A DNA stretch of 64,000 nucleotides from an uncultured Acidimicrobiaceae bacterium (lineage in GTDB: Bacteria > Actinomycetota > Acidimicrobiia > Acidimicrobiales > Ilumatobacteraceae), in NCBI GenBank assembly GCA_903919455.1, contig CAIXIJ010000056.1:25095-89094 (forward strand). The letters are read 5' to 3'. The notes below the pieces were generated by a model. That model did not search any database. It was not told the origin of the DNA and saw only the letters and a list, made by a program, of their open reading frames with translations. Position numbers and translations under genes: made by a program. This document shows, piece after piece, positions 45,348 through 53,892 of this stretch (positions within the stretch are counted from its first letter, which is position 1; each line of letters begins with the position of its first letter).

Positions 45348-46028
45348 TCACCAGGTGCGGCCGTCGGCCGGCAGGTGCTCGAGGTCGCTGAGACGCGAGA
45401 GCGCAAACGTGTGACCATCACCCATCTCGATGCTCTGCAGACGAGTGATCGAGGCGTGATAGGTGACGAAGCGGTCCCACTCCCACGGCACGGGGTCCAG
45501 GCCCAGCAACTGACATAGCAGCACACCATTGGTGCCCGCGTGCGCCACCACGGCGATGCGCAGTTCGGGTCGATCGAGATGCCAGATCGGAAGGGTCTGC
45601 TTCGAGCGATACATGCCTCTCGATGCCCAGAACTCGGTGGCCCCGGCGCGCACGCGCTCGACGAAGTCGCGAGGCGGCTCACCTCCACCCTGCAGGCCTT
45701 CCCAACGCTCTTCTGCGGGGCGGGCACGTTCCTCCGCGTATGCGGTGCGCGCGAGTTCAGCAGGGGTGCCATGCCAGTTGGGCTCGCGGATCTCCTCCAA
45801 GAACGGCTGGATGGCCTCGGCATGCCCGACGGCAGCACGAAGCGGTTCAGCGGTCTGGCGAGCGCGGCGCAATGGCGACACGATGACCTCGTCGAAGTGG
45901 GCACCGGCAAGCGCCTCACCCACCAGGTCGGCTTGGCGATGGCCAAGGTCGGTAAGGGGCGGGTCGACGACGTTCAGCCCGTCGCGCACCCACTCGGGTT
46001 GGCCATGTCGAATGAGCACGATCTCCAT
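45348..46028 (-). CDS. histidine phosphatase superfamily protein
   Basis: Phosphoglycerate-mutase-like phosphatase, 226 aa. The phospho-acceptor is H8 in LIRHGQPEW; the second histidine is in AVVAHAGTNG, with SPLRRARQTA between. Start ATG 46028 begins exactly at the motif strand; an upstream start would run into the divergent DUF2510 gene. Substrate unknown (sugar phosphates, adenosylcobalamin phosphate and others occur). Convergent with the P450. Confidence 0.9.
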   Translation of the reverse strand: MEIVLIRHGQPEWVRDGLNVVDPPLTDLGHRQADLVGEALAGAHFDEVIVSPLRRARQTAEPLRAAVGHAEAIQPFLEEIREPNWHGTPAELARTAYAEERARPAEERWEGLQGGGEPPRDFVERVRAGATEFWASRGMYRSKQTLPIWHLDRPELRIAVVAHAGTNGVLLCQLLGLDPVPWEWDRFVTYHASITRLQSIEMGDGHTFALSRLSDLEHLPADGRTW

Positions 46029-46038
46029 ATCGCGCCCG

Positions 46039-46048
46039 ACGATAGCGT
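46039..46048. promoter_or_regulatory. overlapping divergent −10 boxes
   Basis: TAGCGT (46043–46048, plus), 8 nt before GTG 46057, and TATCGT (46044–46039, minus), 10 nt before ATG 46028, share the same TA. The arrangement copies that at 6826–6835. Confidence 0.45.
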
Positions 46049-46056
46049 CGGTAGCC

Positions 46057-46773
46057 GTGAGCACTCCCCTCGGCCCGGCTGGATGGCACCCCGACCCACT
46101 GGGCCGTTACGAGTACCGCTACTTCAACGGCCACGAGTGGACCGCCGATGTGAGCGTGAGGGGGGAACGATTCGTCGACCCCGCTGGTGTCGAGGCGACG
46201 GCGACGACCCCACCGAAAAGCGGTCACGGCCTGGCGACGGCTGCGTTCGTCATCGGCCTTGTCTCGCTGCTCGGCGCATGGATCCCGTTCGTGTTCGTGC
46301 TCGCCGCCGCCGGTGCCATCACGTCGATCGCGCTCGGCGTGGCTGCGCTCAAAAAGCCCCAGCCCGGTTTCGCCATCGCGGGCATCGTGCTGTCCATCGC
46401 TGCACTGCTCACCTGTATCGCCGGATTCGCTTTCACCCGTCTCGTGGTGCGAGAAGTGGAGGCGTACCTCCAACCCGGGCCGCACACGCCCACCATCACC
46501 ACCTGCAAGATCGTCGACGGCGCCATGTCGTTCGCAGGAACATTGAGGAACGACGACAGCGTCGTGCACGACTACACGGTGGTCATCGAGTACGTCGTTG
46601 CCGGCTCCACCAAGGGCACCGACGACATCATCGTGAAAACGCTCGCTCCGAACGAAGTGACACCGCTCACCTCGAACGCCATCGTCATCGCATCGGGCAA
46701 CGCCACCTGCAAGCTCTCCGTATACGGCCCCACCCCGTTCGGCGTACCGCAGAAGAGCCTGGGCACTCCCTAA
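46057..46773 (+). CDS. DUF2510 and DUF4190-type membrane protein
   Basis: About 238 aa. N-terminal DUF2510 (AGWHPDPLGRYEYRYFNGHE, Trp-rich), then two or three hydrophobic segments of a DUF4190-like region (LATAAFVIGLVSLLGAWI; AAGAITSIALGVAAL), and an extracytoplasmic C-terminal domain with two cysteines (TTCKIVDG, NATCKLS). DUF2510 is a short actinobacterial domain of unknown function, usually at membrane proteins. GTG 46057 chosen because it starts at the domain. Confidence 0.85.
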   Translation: MSTPLGPAGWHPDPLGRYEYRYFNGHEWTADVSVRGERFVDPAGVEATATTPPKSGHGLATAAFVIGLVSLLGAWIPFVFVLAAAGAITSIALGVAALKKPQPGFAIAGIVLSIAALLTCIAGFAFTRLVVREVEAYLQPGPHTPTITTCKIVDGAMSFAGTLRNDDSVVHDYTVVIEYVVAGSTKGTDDIIVKTLAPNEVTPLTSNAIVIASGNATCKLSVYGPTPFGVPQKSLGTP

Positions 46774-48557
46774 CCGGCCGACGTGGCCGCCACCCACGCG
46801 TCGTACATCCGGGAGTACGTGCCGCCGCGCTGCACGAGCTCGGTATGCGTTCCGTCCTCCACCAGGCGACCGTGGTCGAGCACCAGCACCCGATCGGCTC
46901 GAGCCGACGTGGACAGCCGGTGAGCAATTGCAATCGTGGTTCGACCGGACGCCAGCTTCTCGAGCGCCCGAGTCAGACGCACCTCAGTGAGCGCATCCAC
47001 CGATGACGTTGCTTCGTCGAGGACCAACACATCCGGATCCACCAACGAAGCGCGGATCAACGCCACCAGCTGCCGCTCGCCCGCCGACATCTGCGCACCG
47101 CGCTCGCCCACCTCGGTGTCGAGTCCGTCGGGCAGCGTGTCGAGCCAATCGTTGAGGTCGAGATCCACCACGGCGGTTTCGAGGTCGGCTCGCTGCAGGT
47201 TCGGCATGGCGAAGAGCAGGTTGGCAGCGATGGTGCCTTCGAACAGGAACGGTTCCTGAGGCACGACGGTGAGACGCTGGCGAAGATCTGCGTTGCTCAC
47301 ACGGGTGAGCGGTACACCTCCCACCAACACGAACCCAGCACTCGGGTCGGCCAGTCGGGCGATCAGTCTGCCGAGCGTGGTCTTGCCCGACCCGGTCTCG
47401 CCGACTACAGCCACCTGCTGTCCGGCGGGGATGTGCACGTTCACATCCAGCAGCACAGGTGGTTCGTCGGCGTCGCCGCGCGCGCGGTAACTGAAGTCCA
47501 CACGATCGACCGTGACGGCCAGAGCCCCCGCAGGAAGCGACATCGGAATCTCGGGCTCGGGCGGACCCACCGGGATCTCGAGCACGCCGAGCACACGGCG
47601 CATACCGGCCACCGCGGTCTGGGTCTGGTCGAGTACCTCGGTGAACTCAGCAATGGGTTCGAGGAATCGATACGTGAGAAAGACGAACCCCACCATGGCG
47701 CCAGCGGTGAGGCCGCTGCTGGGGCCACGAATCAGTCCGGTGATCACCACGGCCGACACGGTGAACACACCGAACACCTCGCCCGACGGGAACAGGAACG
47801 CGCCGATGCTGCCGGCCCTGATGAACGACTTCGACCGATCGTGGCTGGTCTGCTTCACTCGCACCGCATATCGCTCACCAGCCTGGTAGGCGCGCAGCGT
47901 CTCGGCACCTGCCACGACTTCACTGATCTGTGTCATCACCTGGGCATTGCGAGACCTGGCCGAGTCGTACGCCTTCACGAGATGCCGCTGTACCCGCTGC
48001 AGCACGAAGGCCAGCGGCGCAGCCACCACGAACGCCACGAGGGCCAGCACCCAGTCGTAGGCCAGCATCACGCCAGCAACCAGCAGCATCAGCGTGCCGT
48101 CGAGCAACCACGCCAGACCGCCCCACTGGAAGAACTGCGCCAGCGTCTCCACATCGGAGGTGACTCGCGCCACCAGCGCACCCTTCCGCTCCTCGCTGTG
48201 GTCGGCGATGCTCAACCGGTGGATGTGCTCGAAAAGACGCACGCGCAACCCGTAGAGAGCCTCTTCGCTGCGGCGCCCGAGCCGATACACGGCCGTGCGC
48301 TGGGCCCACGTGGCGATACAGATGACTCCGAGCGCGACGACTCCGAGCCGCACCACCATCGCAACATCGACACCCCCCTTTGGGGTGAGACCACGATCGA
48401 TGGCTTGCTGCACGAGGATGGGAATGACCACTCGGCCGGCAGCGCCCACCAGCGCGAGGAACAGGGTGGTGACGAAACCCACGCGCAGCGCCGGTGCAGC
48501 CCGCACGCCCTTGCCGATGGTTTCGGCGGCACTCCAGCGGCTGATCGGTTCAGTCAT
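46770..48557 (-). CDS. ABC exporter subunit (canonical Walker B, degenerate signature)
   Basis: Fused membrane–ATPase half-transporter, 595 aa: six helices in the first ~320 residues, then Walker A GETGSGKTTLGRL, Walker B VLVLDEATSSVD with catalytic Glu, and switch IAHRLST. The signature reads MSAGERQ instead of LSGGQ. With the upstream partner (LSGGQ but Asp for the Walker B Glu) it would form one active and one degenerate ATP site, as in heterodimeric exporters of the TM287/288 type. Overlaps its partner by 8 nt. Substrate unknown, probably drugs or lipids. Confidence 0.92.
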   Translation of the reverse strand: MTEPISRWSAAETIGKGVRAAPALRVGFVTTLFLALVGAAGRVVIPILVQQAIDRGLTPKGGVDVAMVVRLGVVALGVICIATWAQRTAVYRLGRRSEEALYGLRVRLFEHIHRLSIADHSEERKGALVARVTSDVETLAQFFQWGGLAWLLDGTLMLLVAGVMLAYDWVLALVAFVVAAPLAFVLQRVQRHLVKAYDSARSRNAQVMTQISEVVAGAETLRAYQAGERYAVRVKQTSHDRSKSFIRAGSIGAFLFPSGEVFGVFTVSAVVITGLIRGPSSGLTAGAMVGFVFLTYRFLEPIAEFTEVLDQTQTAVAGMRRVLGVLEIPVGPPEPEIPMSLPAGALAVTVDRVDFSYRARGDADEPPVLLDVNVHIPAGQQVAVVGETGSGKTTLGRLIARLADPSAGFVLVGGVPLTRVSNADLRQRLTVVPQEPFLFEGTIAANLLFAMPNLQRADLETAVVDLDLNDWLDTLPDGLDTEVGERGAQMSAGERQLVALIRASLVDPDVLVLDEATSSVDALTEVRLTRALEKLASGRTTIAIAHRLSTSARADRVLVLDHGRLVEDGTHTELVQRGGTYSRMYDAWVAATSAG

Positions 48558-50274
48558 GGCTCTCCCGATCGTGCTCGAACGCCTCGATGAGTTCGCGGTA
48601 CGAAGGCACGCTGGCCATCAATTCGTCGTGCAGCCCGTGCGCCACCACCTGGCCATCCACGAGGTACAGCACATCGTCGGCCAGGGCGATGGTGGATGGG
48701 CGACTGGCCACCGCCACCACCGTGGTGGAGGTGAGCGCGGCGCGAAGGTTGGCGATGACGCGTGCTTCCGTGGTGGGGTCGAGCGCCGATGTGGTGTCGT
48801 CGAGCAGCAGCACCGCTGGACGGCGCACGAGTGCCCTGGTGAGTGCCAAACGTTGGCGTTGACCGCCCGACAGCCCCACACCGCGCTCTCCGATCTCGGT
48901 GTCGAGTCCCTGCGGCAACTGGTGCACAAACCCGGCTTCGGCAACTTGCAGCGCCAACTCCACGGCGTCGGATGGCACGTCGGCACCGAGGTTGATGTTG
49001 TCCAGCACCGTGCCTGCCAGCAGGAAGGCCTCCTGGAACACGATCTCCGCACCGCGTTCGGGCACGGTGACCGAGCCCTCCGTGGGCGCAATGATGCCTG
49101 CGATGAGATGGAGCAGCGTGGTCTTGCCGGAGCCCGTCGCACCGACCACGGCAACCGTTCGGCCGGACGGGATTTCGGCGGTGACCCCGCTGAGCACCTC
49201 GCGCTCGCCATCGTGGCTGTAGTGAAGGTCGCGAACGTGTACTCCGTTGTCGGTGCCGCGAAGCAGCGATCCGATGGGATCTGCCTCCACCGGTTGGTCG
49301 AGCAGCGAGCGGATGCGCCCCCAGCCAGCCAATGAATGGGGCAGCTCCGACAGCGTGAAACCGATCAATCGCAGCGGGAACACCAGCAATGTGAACAGGT
49401 AGATGAAGCTGGTCAGCTCACCCACCGACATGGCCCCGGACCTCACTCGGAACGCGCCCGCCATGAGCAGGGCGATGTTCACCACGCTCGGCACGCCGTC
49501 GAGCAGCGCCTCGAACGTGCTGCGCAACCGCACCGCGCCAAGCCGCGCTTCGCGCAGCCGTTCGGCGATCACAGCGAGACGTTCGGTCTCACGATGCTCG
49601 GCACCGAACGATTTCACCACGACCACGCCTTCGAAGCTTTCGTGCACCGCCGAACTCAACCGACCAAGTTCGTTCTGCGCCGAGTGATAAAAGCGGTCGA
49701 CCTTTCGCTGGTAGCCGACGTTGAGCGCGATCAGGAGTGGGAACACGCAGACAGCAGCAATACCAAGGGGAATGTCGGTGACCATCAGCCACGCCGACGA
49801 AAGGAACACCAACACCACCACGCCCGAAGCGAACGGAAGTGGCTGCAACACGGCCGTCGAGGCCTCGGCGTCTACGCCGGCTCGGGTGATGAGATCGCCG
49901 GTGGTCTGACGCCGGTGCCACGGCACCGGCTGGGCAGCCAGTCGATCGATTACCTGGGCACTCAGCCGCTCGGTGACGCCCCATGCCGTTCGACCGGCCC
50001 AGGTGCGTCGCACCACCACACCCACCGCACGGACAAACCCCAACAGAATCAAAGTGCCCAGCACCATCGCCACCGTGCCGGCGCCTACATGACCATCGCG
50101 AAAGCGCGGCGTGATGACATCGTCGATCATCCAGCGCACCACAATGGCGGACGCCACCGTGCACGCCGCGAACACCGCCGCGCCAGTGCACGCGATGACG
50201 AACGTCCGCTTCTGATGCCGCAACAGAGCACGGATGAGGCGAGTCGCCTGCCGCAGTCGGTTCCCCTCGTCCAT
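48550..50274 (-). CDS. ABC exporter subunit (degenerate Walker B, canonical signature)
   Basis: Half-transporter of 574 aa, six-helix membrane domain followed by an ATPase. Walker A GATGSGKTTLLHL, signature LSGGQRQRLAL and Walker B VLLLDDTTSALD, where Asp replaces the catalytic Glu; the switch position reads VASRPST with Ser replacing the usual His. Both changes mark the degenerate half of a heterodimeric exporter. It precedes and overlaps the second subunit. Confidence 0.92.
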   Translation of the reverse strand: MDEGNRLRQATRLIRALLRHQKRTFVIACTGAAVFAACTVASAIVVRWMIDDVITPRFRDGHVGAGTVAMVLGTLILLGFVRAVGVVVRRTWAGRTAWGVTERLSAQVIDRLAAQPVPWHRRQTTGDLITRAGVDAEASTAVLQPLPFASGVVVLVFLSSAWLMVTDIPLGIAAVCVFPLLIALNVGYQRKVDRFYHSAQNELGRLSSAVHESFEGVVVVKSFGAEHRETERLAVIAERLREARLGAVRLRSTFEALLDGVPSVVNIALLMAGAFRVRSGAMSVGELTSFIYLFTLLVFPLRLIGFTLSELPHSLAGWGRIRSLLDQPVEADPIGSLLRGTDNGVHVRDLHYSHDGEREVLSGVTAEIPSGRTVAVVGATGSGKTTLLHLIAGIIAPTEGSVTVPERGAEIVFQEAFLLAGTVLDNINLGADVPSDAVELALQVAEAGFVHQLPQGLDTEIGERGVGLSGGQRQRLALTRALVRRPAVLLLDDTTSALDPTTEARVIANLRAALTSTTVVAVASRPSTIALADDVLYLVDGQVVAHGLHDELMASVPSYRELIEAFEHDRESHD

Positions 50275-50331
50275 CAGGCACTCTGTCTACCAAGATTCTC
50301 CCGCGACTGGGACCGACCCGTCTCGCAGCCG

Positions 50332-50337
50332 TAGCGT
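50332..50337 (+). promoter_or_regulatory. leaderless −10 box for DoxX gene
   Basis: TAGCGT 6 nt before GTG 50344, in the divergent gap to the ABC exporter genes. Confidence 0.5.
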
Positions 50338-50343
50338 GGTCAC

Positions 50344-50847
50344 GTGCAACAAGCGAACTTCGCCCTCCTGCTCCTCAGAATCACGTTCGGACTTTTTGTT
50401 GCCGCACACGGCGTGAACAAGATCTTCGGCGGTAACGGTCTCGCGGGAACCACCCGTTGGTTCACCTTCATCGGCATGAAGTGGCCCGCCTGGCAGGCTC
50501 GCATCGCTGCGGCCACCGAAATCGGTGCCGGCGCGATGTTCGCTGCCGGCCTCCTCACGCCGCTCGCCGCCGCAGCGCTGATCGCGGTGATGGTCGTGGC
50601 CATCGTCACCGTGCATGCCAAGGTCGGCTTCTTCGTCTTCAAGCCCGATCAGGGCTGGGAGTACTGTGCGTCCATCGCCATCGCGGTGTTCGCCGTGGCC
50701 ACCATCGGCCCGGGTGAATGGTCGATCGACCACGCCTTCGACATCAGCTTCAGCGGATGGTCGGCCGCACTCATCGCGGCAGGAGTTGGCCTGGTGGGCG
50801 CCTTCGCCCAGCTTGCGGTCTCGTACCGACCGGAGCCCAGAGCATGA
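50344..50847 (+). CDS. DoxX family membrane protein
   Basis: Four-helix membrane protein, 167 aa. LRITFGLFVAAHGVNKIFGG near the N-terminus, MKWPAWQARIAAATEIGAG and the late GWEYCASIAIAVFAV segment match DoxX/DoxD-type proteins. Actinobacterial homologues act with thiol or redox enzymes in the membrane, but the role here is not known. Overlaps the following anchored protein by 4 nt, suggesting they function together. Confidence 0.88.
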   Translation: MQQANFALLLLRITFGLFVAAHGVNKIFGGNGLAGTTRWFTFIGMKWPAWQARIAAATEIGAGAMFAAGLLTPLAAAALIAVMVVAIVTVHAKVGFFVFKPDQGWEYCASIAIAVFAVATIGPGEWSIDHAFDISFSGWSAALIAAGVGLVGAFAQLAVSYRPEPRA

Positions 50848-51419
50848 ACCCCGAAGAACGCCGCGGTCGCCCGTGGGTGAAGGCCATCTTGGGAGTGCTG
50901 TGCCTGCTCATGGCGACGATGTGGGTCTACTACTTCGTCACCTACTTCCGACACGGCAAGGACCCGGGCGTGTACCAACTCGCCGACGAGAATTGGCGTC
51001 GCGAGGCCACCCCGATCTGTATCGCTGCTCAGGCGGAGCGCAACACCCTTGAGGACACCACCGGCGGCCTGATCAAAGACCCCACCGTGGAGCAGTTACT
51101 GCAGCGGGCCACTGTGGTGGACAAGGCCACCGACATCGTGGAGCACATGCTCGACAAAATCGTGGTGATCCCGGTGGCAACCGCACGAGACGATGAACTG
51201 CTGAAGATCTTCGAGGACAACTACCGCATCATCATCGGCGACCGCCGCCGATACACCGCAGCACTGCGCCGCGGAGAGCGAGTGCAGTACTCCGAGACCA
51301 TCGTGGCCGGTGGGCCGGTCTCCAATGTGGTTCTGGACTTCACCGCCGGGGTGAAGGGCAACAACGTGCCCGAGTGCTCACCCCCGGGCGAACTCGGCGG
51401 CGACATCACCACCGGCTAG
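50844..51419 (+). CDS. single-pass membrane protein of unknown function
   Basis: 191 aa. A short basic N-terminus (MNPEERRGRPWVK), one membrane helix (about 14–34), then a soluble, probably extracytoplasmic, helical domain with conserved-looking cysteines (TPICIAA and VPECSPPG). No family recognised. Coupled to the DoxX gene by a 4-nt overlap and overlapping the convergent acyltransferase end by 4 nt. Confidence 0.78.
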   Translation: MNPEERRGRPWVKAILGVLCLLMATMWVYYFVTYFRHGKDPGVYQLADENWRREATPICIAAQAERNTLEDTTGGLIKDPTVEQLLQRATVVDKATDIVEHMLDKIVVIPVATARDDELLKIFEDNYRIIIGDRRRYTAALRRGERVQYSETIVAGGPVSNVVLDFTAGVKGNNVPECSPPGELGGDITTG

Positions 51420-52069
51420 GGCACGCGCACCCATCCATCGCCCTCGACGTATCGACGGATCACCTTCGCAGGCGAGCCGACCGCCACACTGAAGTCGGGG
51501 ATCTCCCCCGACACCACCGAGTTCGCACCGATGGTGACGTGCTTGCCGATCCTCGACCCGGGCAGCACCACCGTGCCGTGCCCCAGCCACGAACCGTCGC
51601 CGATGGTGACGGGCCGCTCGGGCTGTGTCTGCAGGGAGATCGGCACATGAATGTCCTGGTAACCGTGGTTCTGATCGGTGATGTACACGTGGTGCCCGGT
51701 CCACACGTCGTTGCCGATCTCGATGCCGAAGTGCCCCACGATGCCCGATCCCTTCCCGATGAGGCATCGCGACCCGATCCGAACCACCGGATCGCTGAGA
51801 CACTGCTGACCTGGCACCATGCCCGCCGACAGGGTGACCTGCGGCCCGATCATCGTGGCGTCGCCAATGTGGATGTAGCGCTCGTTGAAGATCGTGTTGT
51901 GCGGGAAGCAGATGATGCTGCCGGCGCCAAATCGGCCGAATTTGCGCCCAGCAGCGGAATCCGGACCGATGGCCCCAACCCGTGCGAGCCAGGCCCACGT
52001 GCGACGGACCCATTCGCCGCCCACTCGGTAACCGAGAGCACGCAGACGATGGAAGGAGGCCGAAACCAT
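51416..52069 (-). CDS. left-handed beta-helix (hexapeptide) acyltransferase
   Basis: 217 aa, with an N-terminal helical segment and then repeated hexapeptides ([LIV]GxxxxI pattern: YIHIGDATMIGPQVTLS, VVRIGSRCLIGKGSGIVG, VTIGDGSWLGHGTVV). DQNHGYQDIH supplies the probable catalytic His. Similar to maltose/galactoside or surface-polysaccharide O-acetyltransferases. ATG 52069 is supported by TAACGT (52077–52082, minus) 7 nt upstream. Acceptor substrate unknown; possibly a cell-surface sugar. Confidence 0.87.
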   Translation of the reverse strand: MVSASFHRLRALGYRVGGEWVRRTWAWLARVGAIGPDSAAGRKFGRFGAGSIICFPHNTIFNERYIHIGDATMIGPQVTLSAGMVPGQQCLSDPVVRIGSRCLIGKGSGIVGHFGIEIGNDVWTGHHVYITDQNHGYQDIHVPISLQTQPERPVTIGDGSWLGHGTVVLPGSRIGKHVTIGANSVVSGEIPDFSVAVGSPAKVIRRYVEGDGWVRVP

Positions 52070-52076
52070 TCGGGGG

Positions 52077-52082
52077 ACGTTA
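52077..52082 (-). promoter_or_regulatory. leaderless −10 box for hexapeptide acyltransferase
   Basis: TAACGT on the minus strand 7 nt before ATG 52069. The divergent gene has TAGACT at 52097–52102, 12 nt before its ATG. Confidence 0.45.
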
Positions 52083-52114
52083 CCGCCCAGTGTGTCTAGA
52101 CTGGCGATGACATC

Positions 52115-52855
52115 ATGACTGCCACCGCACCATCTCAGGATCGAGTTCTCCGTCACCCCGTGGTAAAGGGTTGGCTGGTCCACTCGTTCACCGCACTCGG
52201 CGCCGTATGTGGCATGTTCGGCCTCATCGCTGTAGCCGACGGCAAGGCGAAGCAGGCCATCCTGTGGCTCGCCATTGCGATGGTGCTCGATGGAGTCGAC
52301 GGGCCCGTCGCTCGTGCCTGGAGCGTGCGCGAGAACGTGCCGCGCATCGACGGGTACTCACTGGACCTCATCGTCGACTTCGTCACCTGCATCGTGATCC
52401 CGGTGGTGTTCATCCACCAGTTCGGGATGCTGCCCGAGGGTTGGTCGCTCATCATCGGCGCCTTCGTCTTGTTCATGTCGGCGCTGTGGATGAGCCGCAC
52501 CGATCAGATGACCTCCGATCACTTCTTCAACGGCTTTCCCTGCGAATGGAACATGATCGTGCCCACGCTGTACCTGTTGAACGCAGGTCCCTGGGTGGTC
52601 GCCATCGTGTGCGTACTGCTCTCGCTGACGCAACTCACCAACTGGAAGTTCGTTCACCCCATGCAGGTGCGGCGCTTCCGGCCGATCACCATCTCGGTGA
52701 CAGTGATCTGGCTGGGAACTGTGGTTGCGATGACCTACGACATGCCGAATCATTTCCGACCTGCCGACTACCTGCTGGTGGCCTGCCCGCTCTACATCGT
52801 CGGCCTCGGCGTGTGGCGCACGCTCGGCACGCACGACGCCGACGCCGACGCCTGA
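52115..52855 (+). CDS. CDP-alcohol phosphatidyltransferase, phosphatidylcholine synthase-like
   Basis: Integral membrane enzyme of 246 aa with about seven helices. The CDP-alcohol motif is present with a longer middle spacer: DGVDGPVAR, then GYSLDLIVD (D…DG…AR…G…D…D). The DGVDGP wording and size resemble bacterial phosphatidylcholine synthases, which use CDP-diacylglycerol and choline. Other alcohols cannot be excluded. The next gene (P1 hydrolase) starts 5 nt later. If it is Pcs, the cell takes up choline, which would tie in with the methylamine enzyme at 2288–4852. Confidence 0.82.
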   Translation: MTATAPSQDRVLRHPVVKGWLVHSFTALGAVCGMFGLIAVADGKAKQAILWLAIAMVLDGVDGPVARAWSVRENVPRIDGYSLDLIVDFVTCIVIPVVFIHQFGMLPEGWSLIIGAFVLFMSALWMSRTDQMTSDHFFNGFPCEWNMIVPTLYLLNAGPWVVAIVCVLLSLTQLTNWKFVHPMQVRRFRPITISVTVIWLGTVVAMTYDMPNHFRPADYLLVACPLYIVGLGVWRTLGTHDADADA

Positions 52856-52860
52856 CCATC

Positions 52861-53874
52861 GTGCATCGCGGCGGTTGCGTCACCGACGTGCCCGGCATTC
52901 GCATCGGGCACTATCAACGTCGCGGCACGCACTGGCGTACCGGCACCACTGTCGTGCTGCTCCCACCCGGCTGCACGGCTGGCGTGGATGTGCGCGGCGG
53001 CGGACCCGGCACCCGCGAGACCGATCTGCTGCAGCCCACTGCCACGATCGCGACAGCGCACGCCATCTGCCTCACCGGCGGCAGCGCCTACGGGCTGGCC
53101 GCGGCTGGCGGCGTGATGCGCTTTCTCGAGGAACGGCACATTGGCTTCTCCGTGGGGCCTGAACCGCATGCCGTGGTGCCGCTGGTGCCGGCGGCGGTGA
53201 TCTTCGACCTCGGCCGAGGCGGGGCATTCGTTCATCGGCCCGATGAAGCGTTCGGATATCGCGCTGCCAAGGCGGCGCGCAGTACACCCGCAGCGAACGG
53301 CGCCGTGGGTGCCGGCACCGGCGCCCGTGCCCATGGCTTGCAAGGTGGCGTCGGCACCTGCAGCACCACCCTTGCGAATGGCGTGGTCGTGGCGGCTGTC
53401 GCCGTCGTGAATGCCGTCGGTTCGGTCATCAATCCATCAACCGGGCTTCCGTGGGAGGCCGGCAGCGTGGCGCTCCGCCGCCCATCGGCATCGGATCGCA
53501 GCGCGCTGCAAGCACACCTCGACGCCGCAACGCCACCGTTGAATACCACCATTGGAGTGGTGACCACGACGGCACGCCTGTCCAAGGCGGAGTGCTCGAA
53601 GTTCGCGGCCGTGGCCCACGACGGCCTCGCCCGCGCCGTGCGCCCCGCTCACTCGCTGCTCGACGGCGACACCATCTTCGGAGTTGCCACCGGACGCGAC
53701 GAGGTGGACCGCACCAACTCCAGGGCCCTCAACGCCGTGCTCGAGGCCGGCGCACAGTGCTTTGCTGCGGCCTGCACGAACGCCATCGTGTTCGCCGAGG
53801 CCACCGGCACCGACCCCTCGTATCGCGACCTGTGCCCAACTGCGTTTTCGCGTGGTTTCCCTTCCGCTCGATGA
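52861..53874 (+). CDS. P1-family N-terminal-nucleophile hydrolase (DmpA/NylC-like)
   Basis: 337 aa. Members fold as a precursor and cut themselves before a Ser/Thr that becomes the nucleophile. The family core is visible: TGGSAYGLAAAGGV, GAVGAGTGARAHG, VVNAVGSVINPSTGLPW and AHDGLARAVRP. The LNTTIGVV segment puts Thr229 after Asn228 as the likely self-cleavage point, as in nylon-oligomer hydrolase NylC. Activity could be aminopeptidase or amidase. GTG 52861 starts just ahead of the conserved TDVPGIRIGH. Confidence 0.88.
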   Translation: MHRGGCVTDVPGIRIGHYQRRGTHWRTGTTVVLLPPGCTAGVDVRGGGPGTRETDLLQPTATIATAHAICLTGGSAYGLAAAGGVMRFLEERHIGFSVGPEPHAVVPLVPAAVIFDLGRGGAFVHRPDEAFGYRAAKAARSTPAANGAVGAGTGARAHGLQGGVGTCSTTLANGVVVAAVAVVNAVGSVINPSTGLPWEAGSVALRRPSASDRSALQAHLDAATPPLNTTIGVVTTTARLSKAECSKFAAVAHDGLARAVRPAHSLLDGDTIFGVATGRDEVDRTNSRALNAVLEAGAQCFAAACTNAIVFAEATGTDPSYRDLCPTAFSRGFPSAR

Positions 53875-53879
53875 CTGGC

Positions 53880-53885
53880 TAGCGT
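53880..53885 (+). promoter_or_regulatory. leaderless −10 box for panB
   Basis: TAGCGT 7 nt before GTG 53893, just after the P1 hydrolase stop. Confidence 0.5.
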
Positions 53886-53892
53886 CGCGCTC

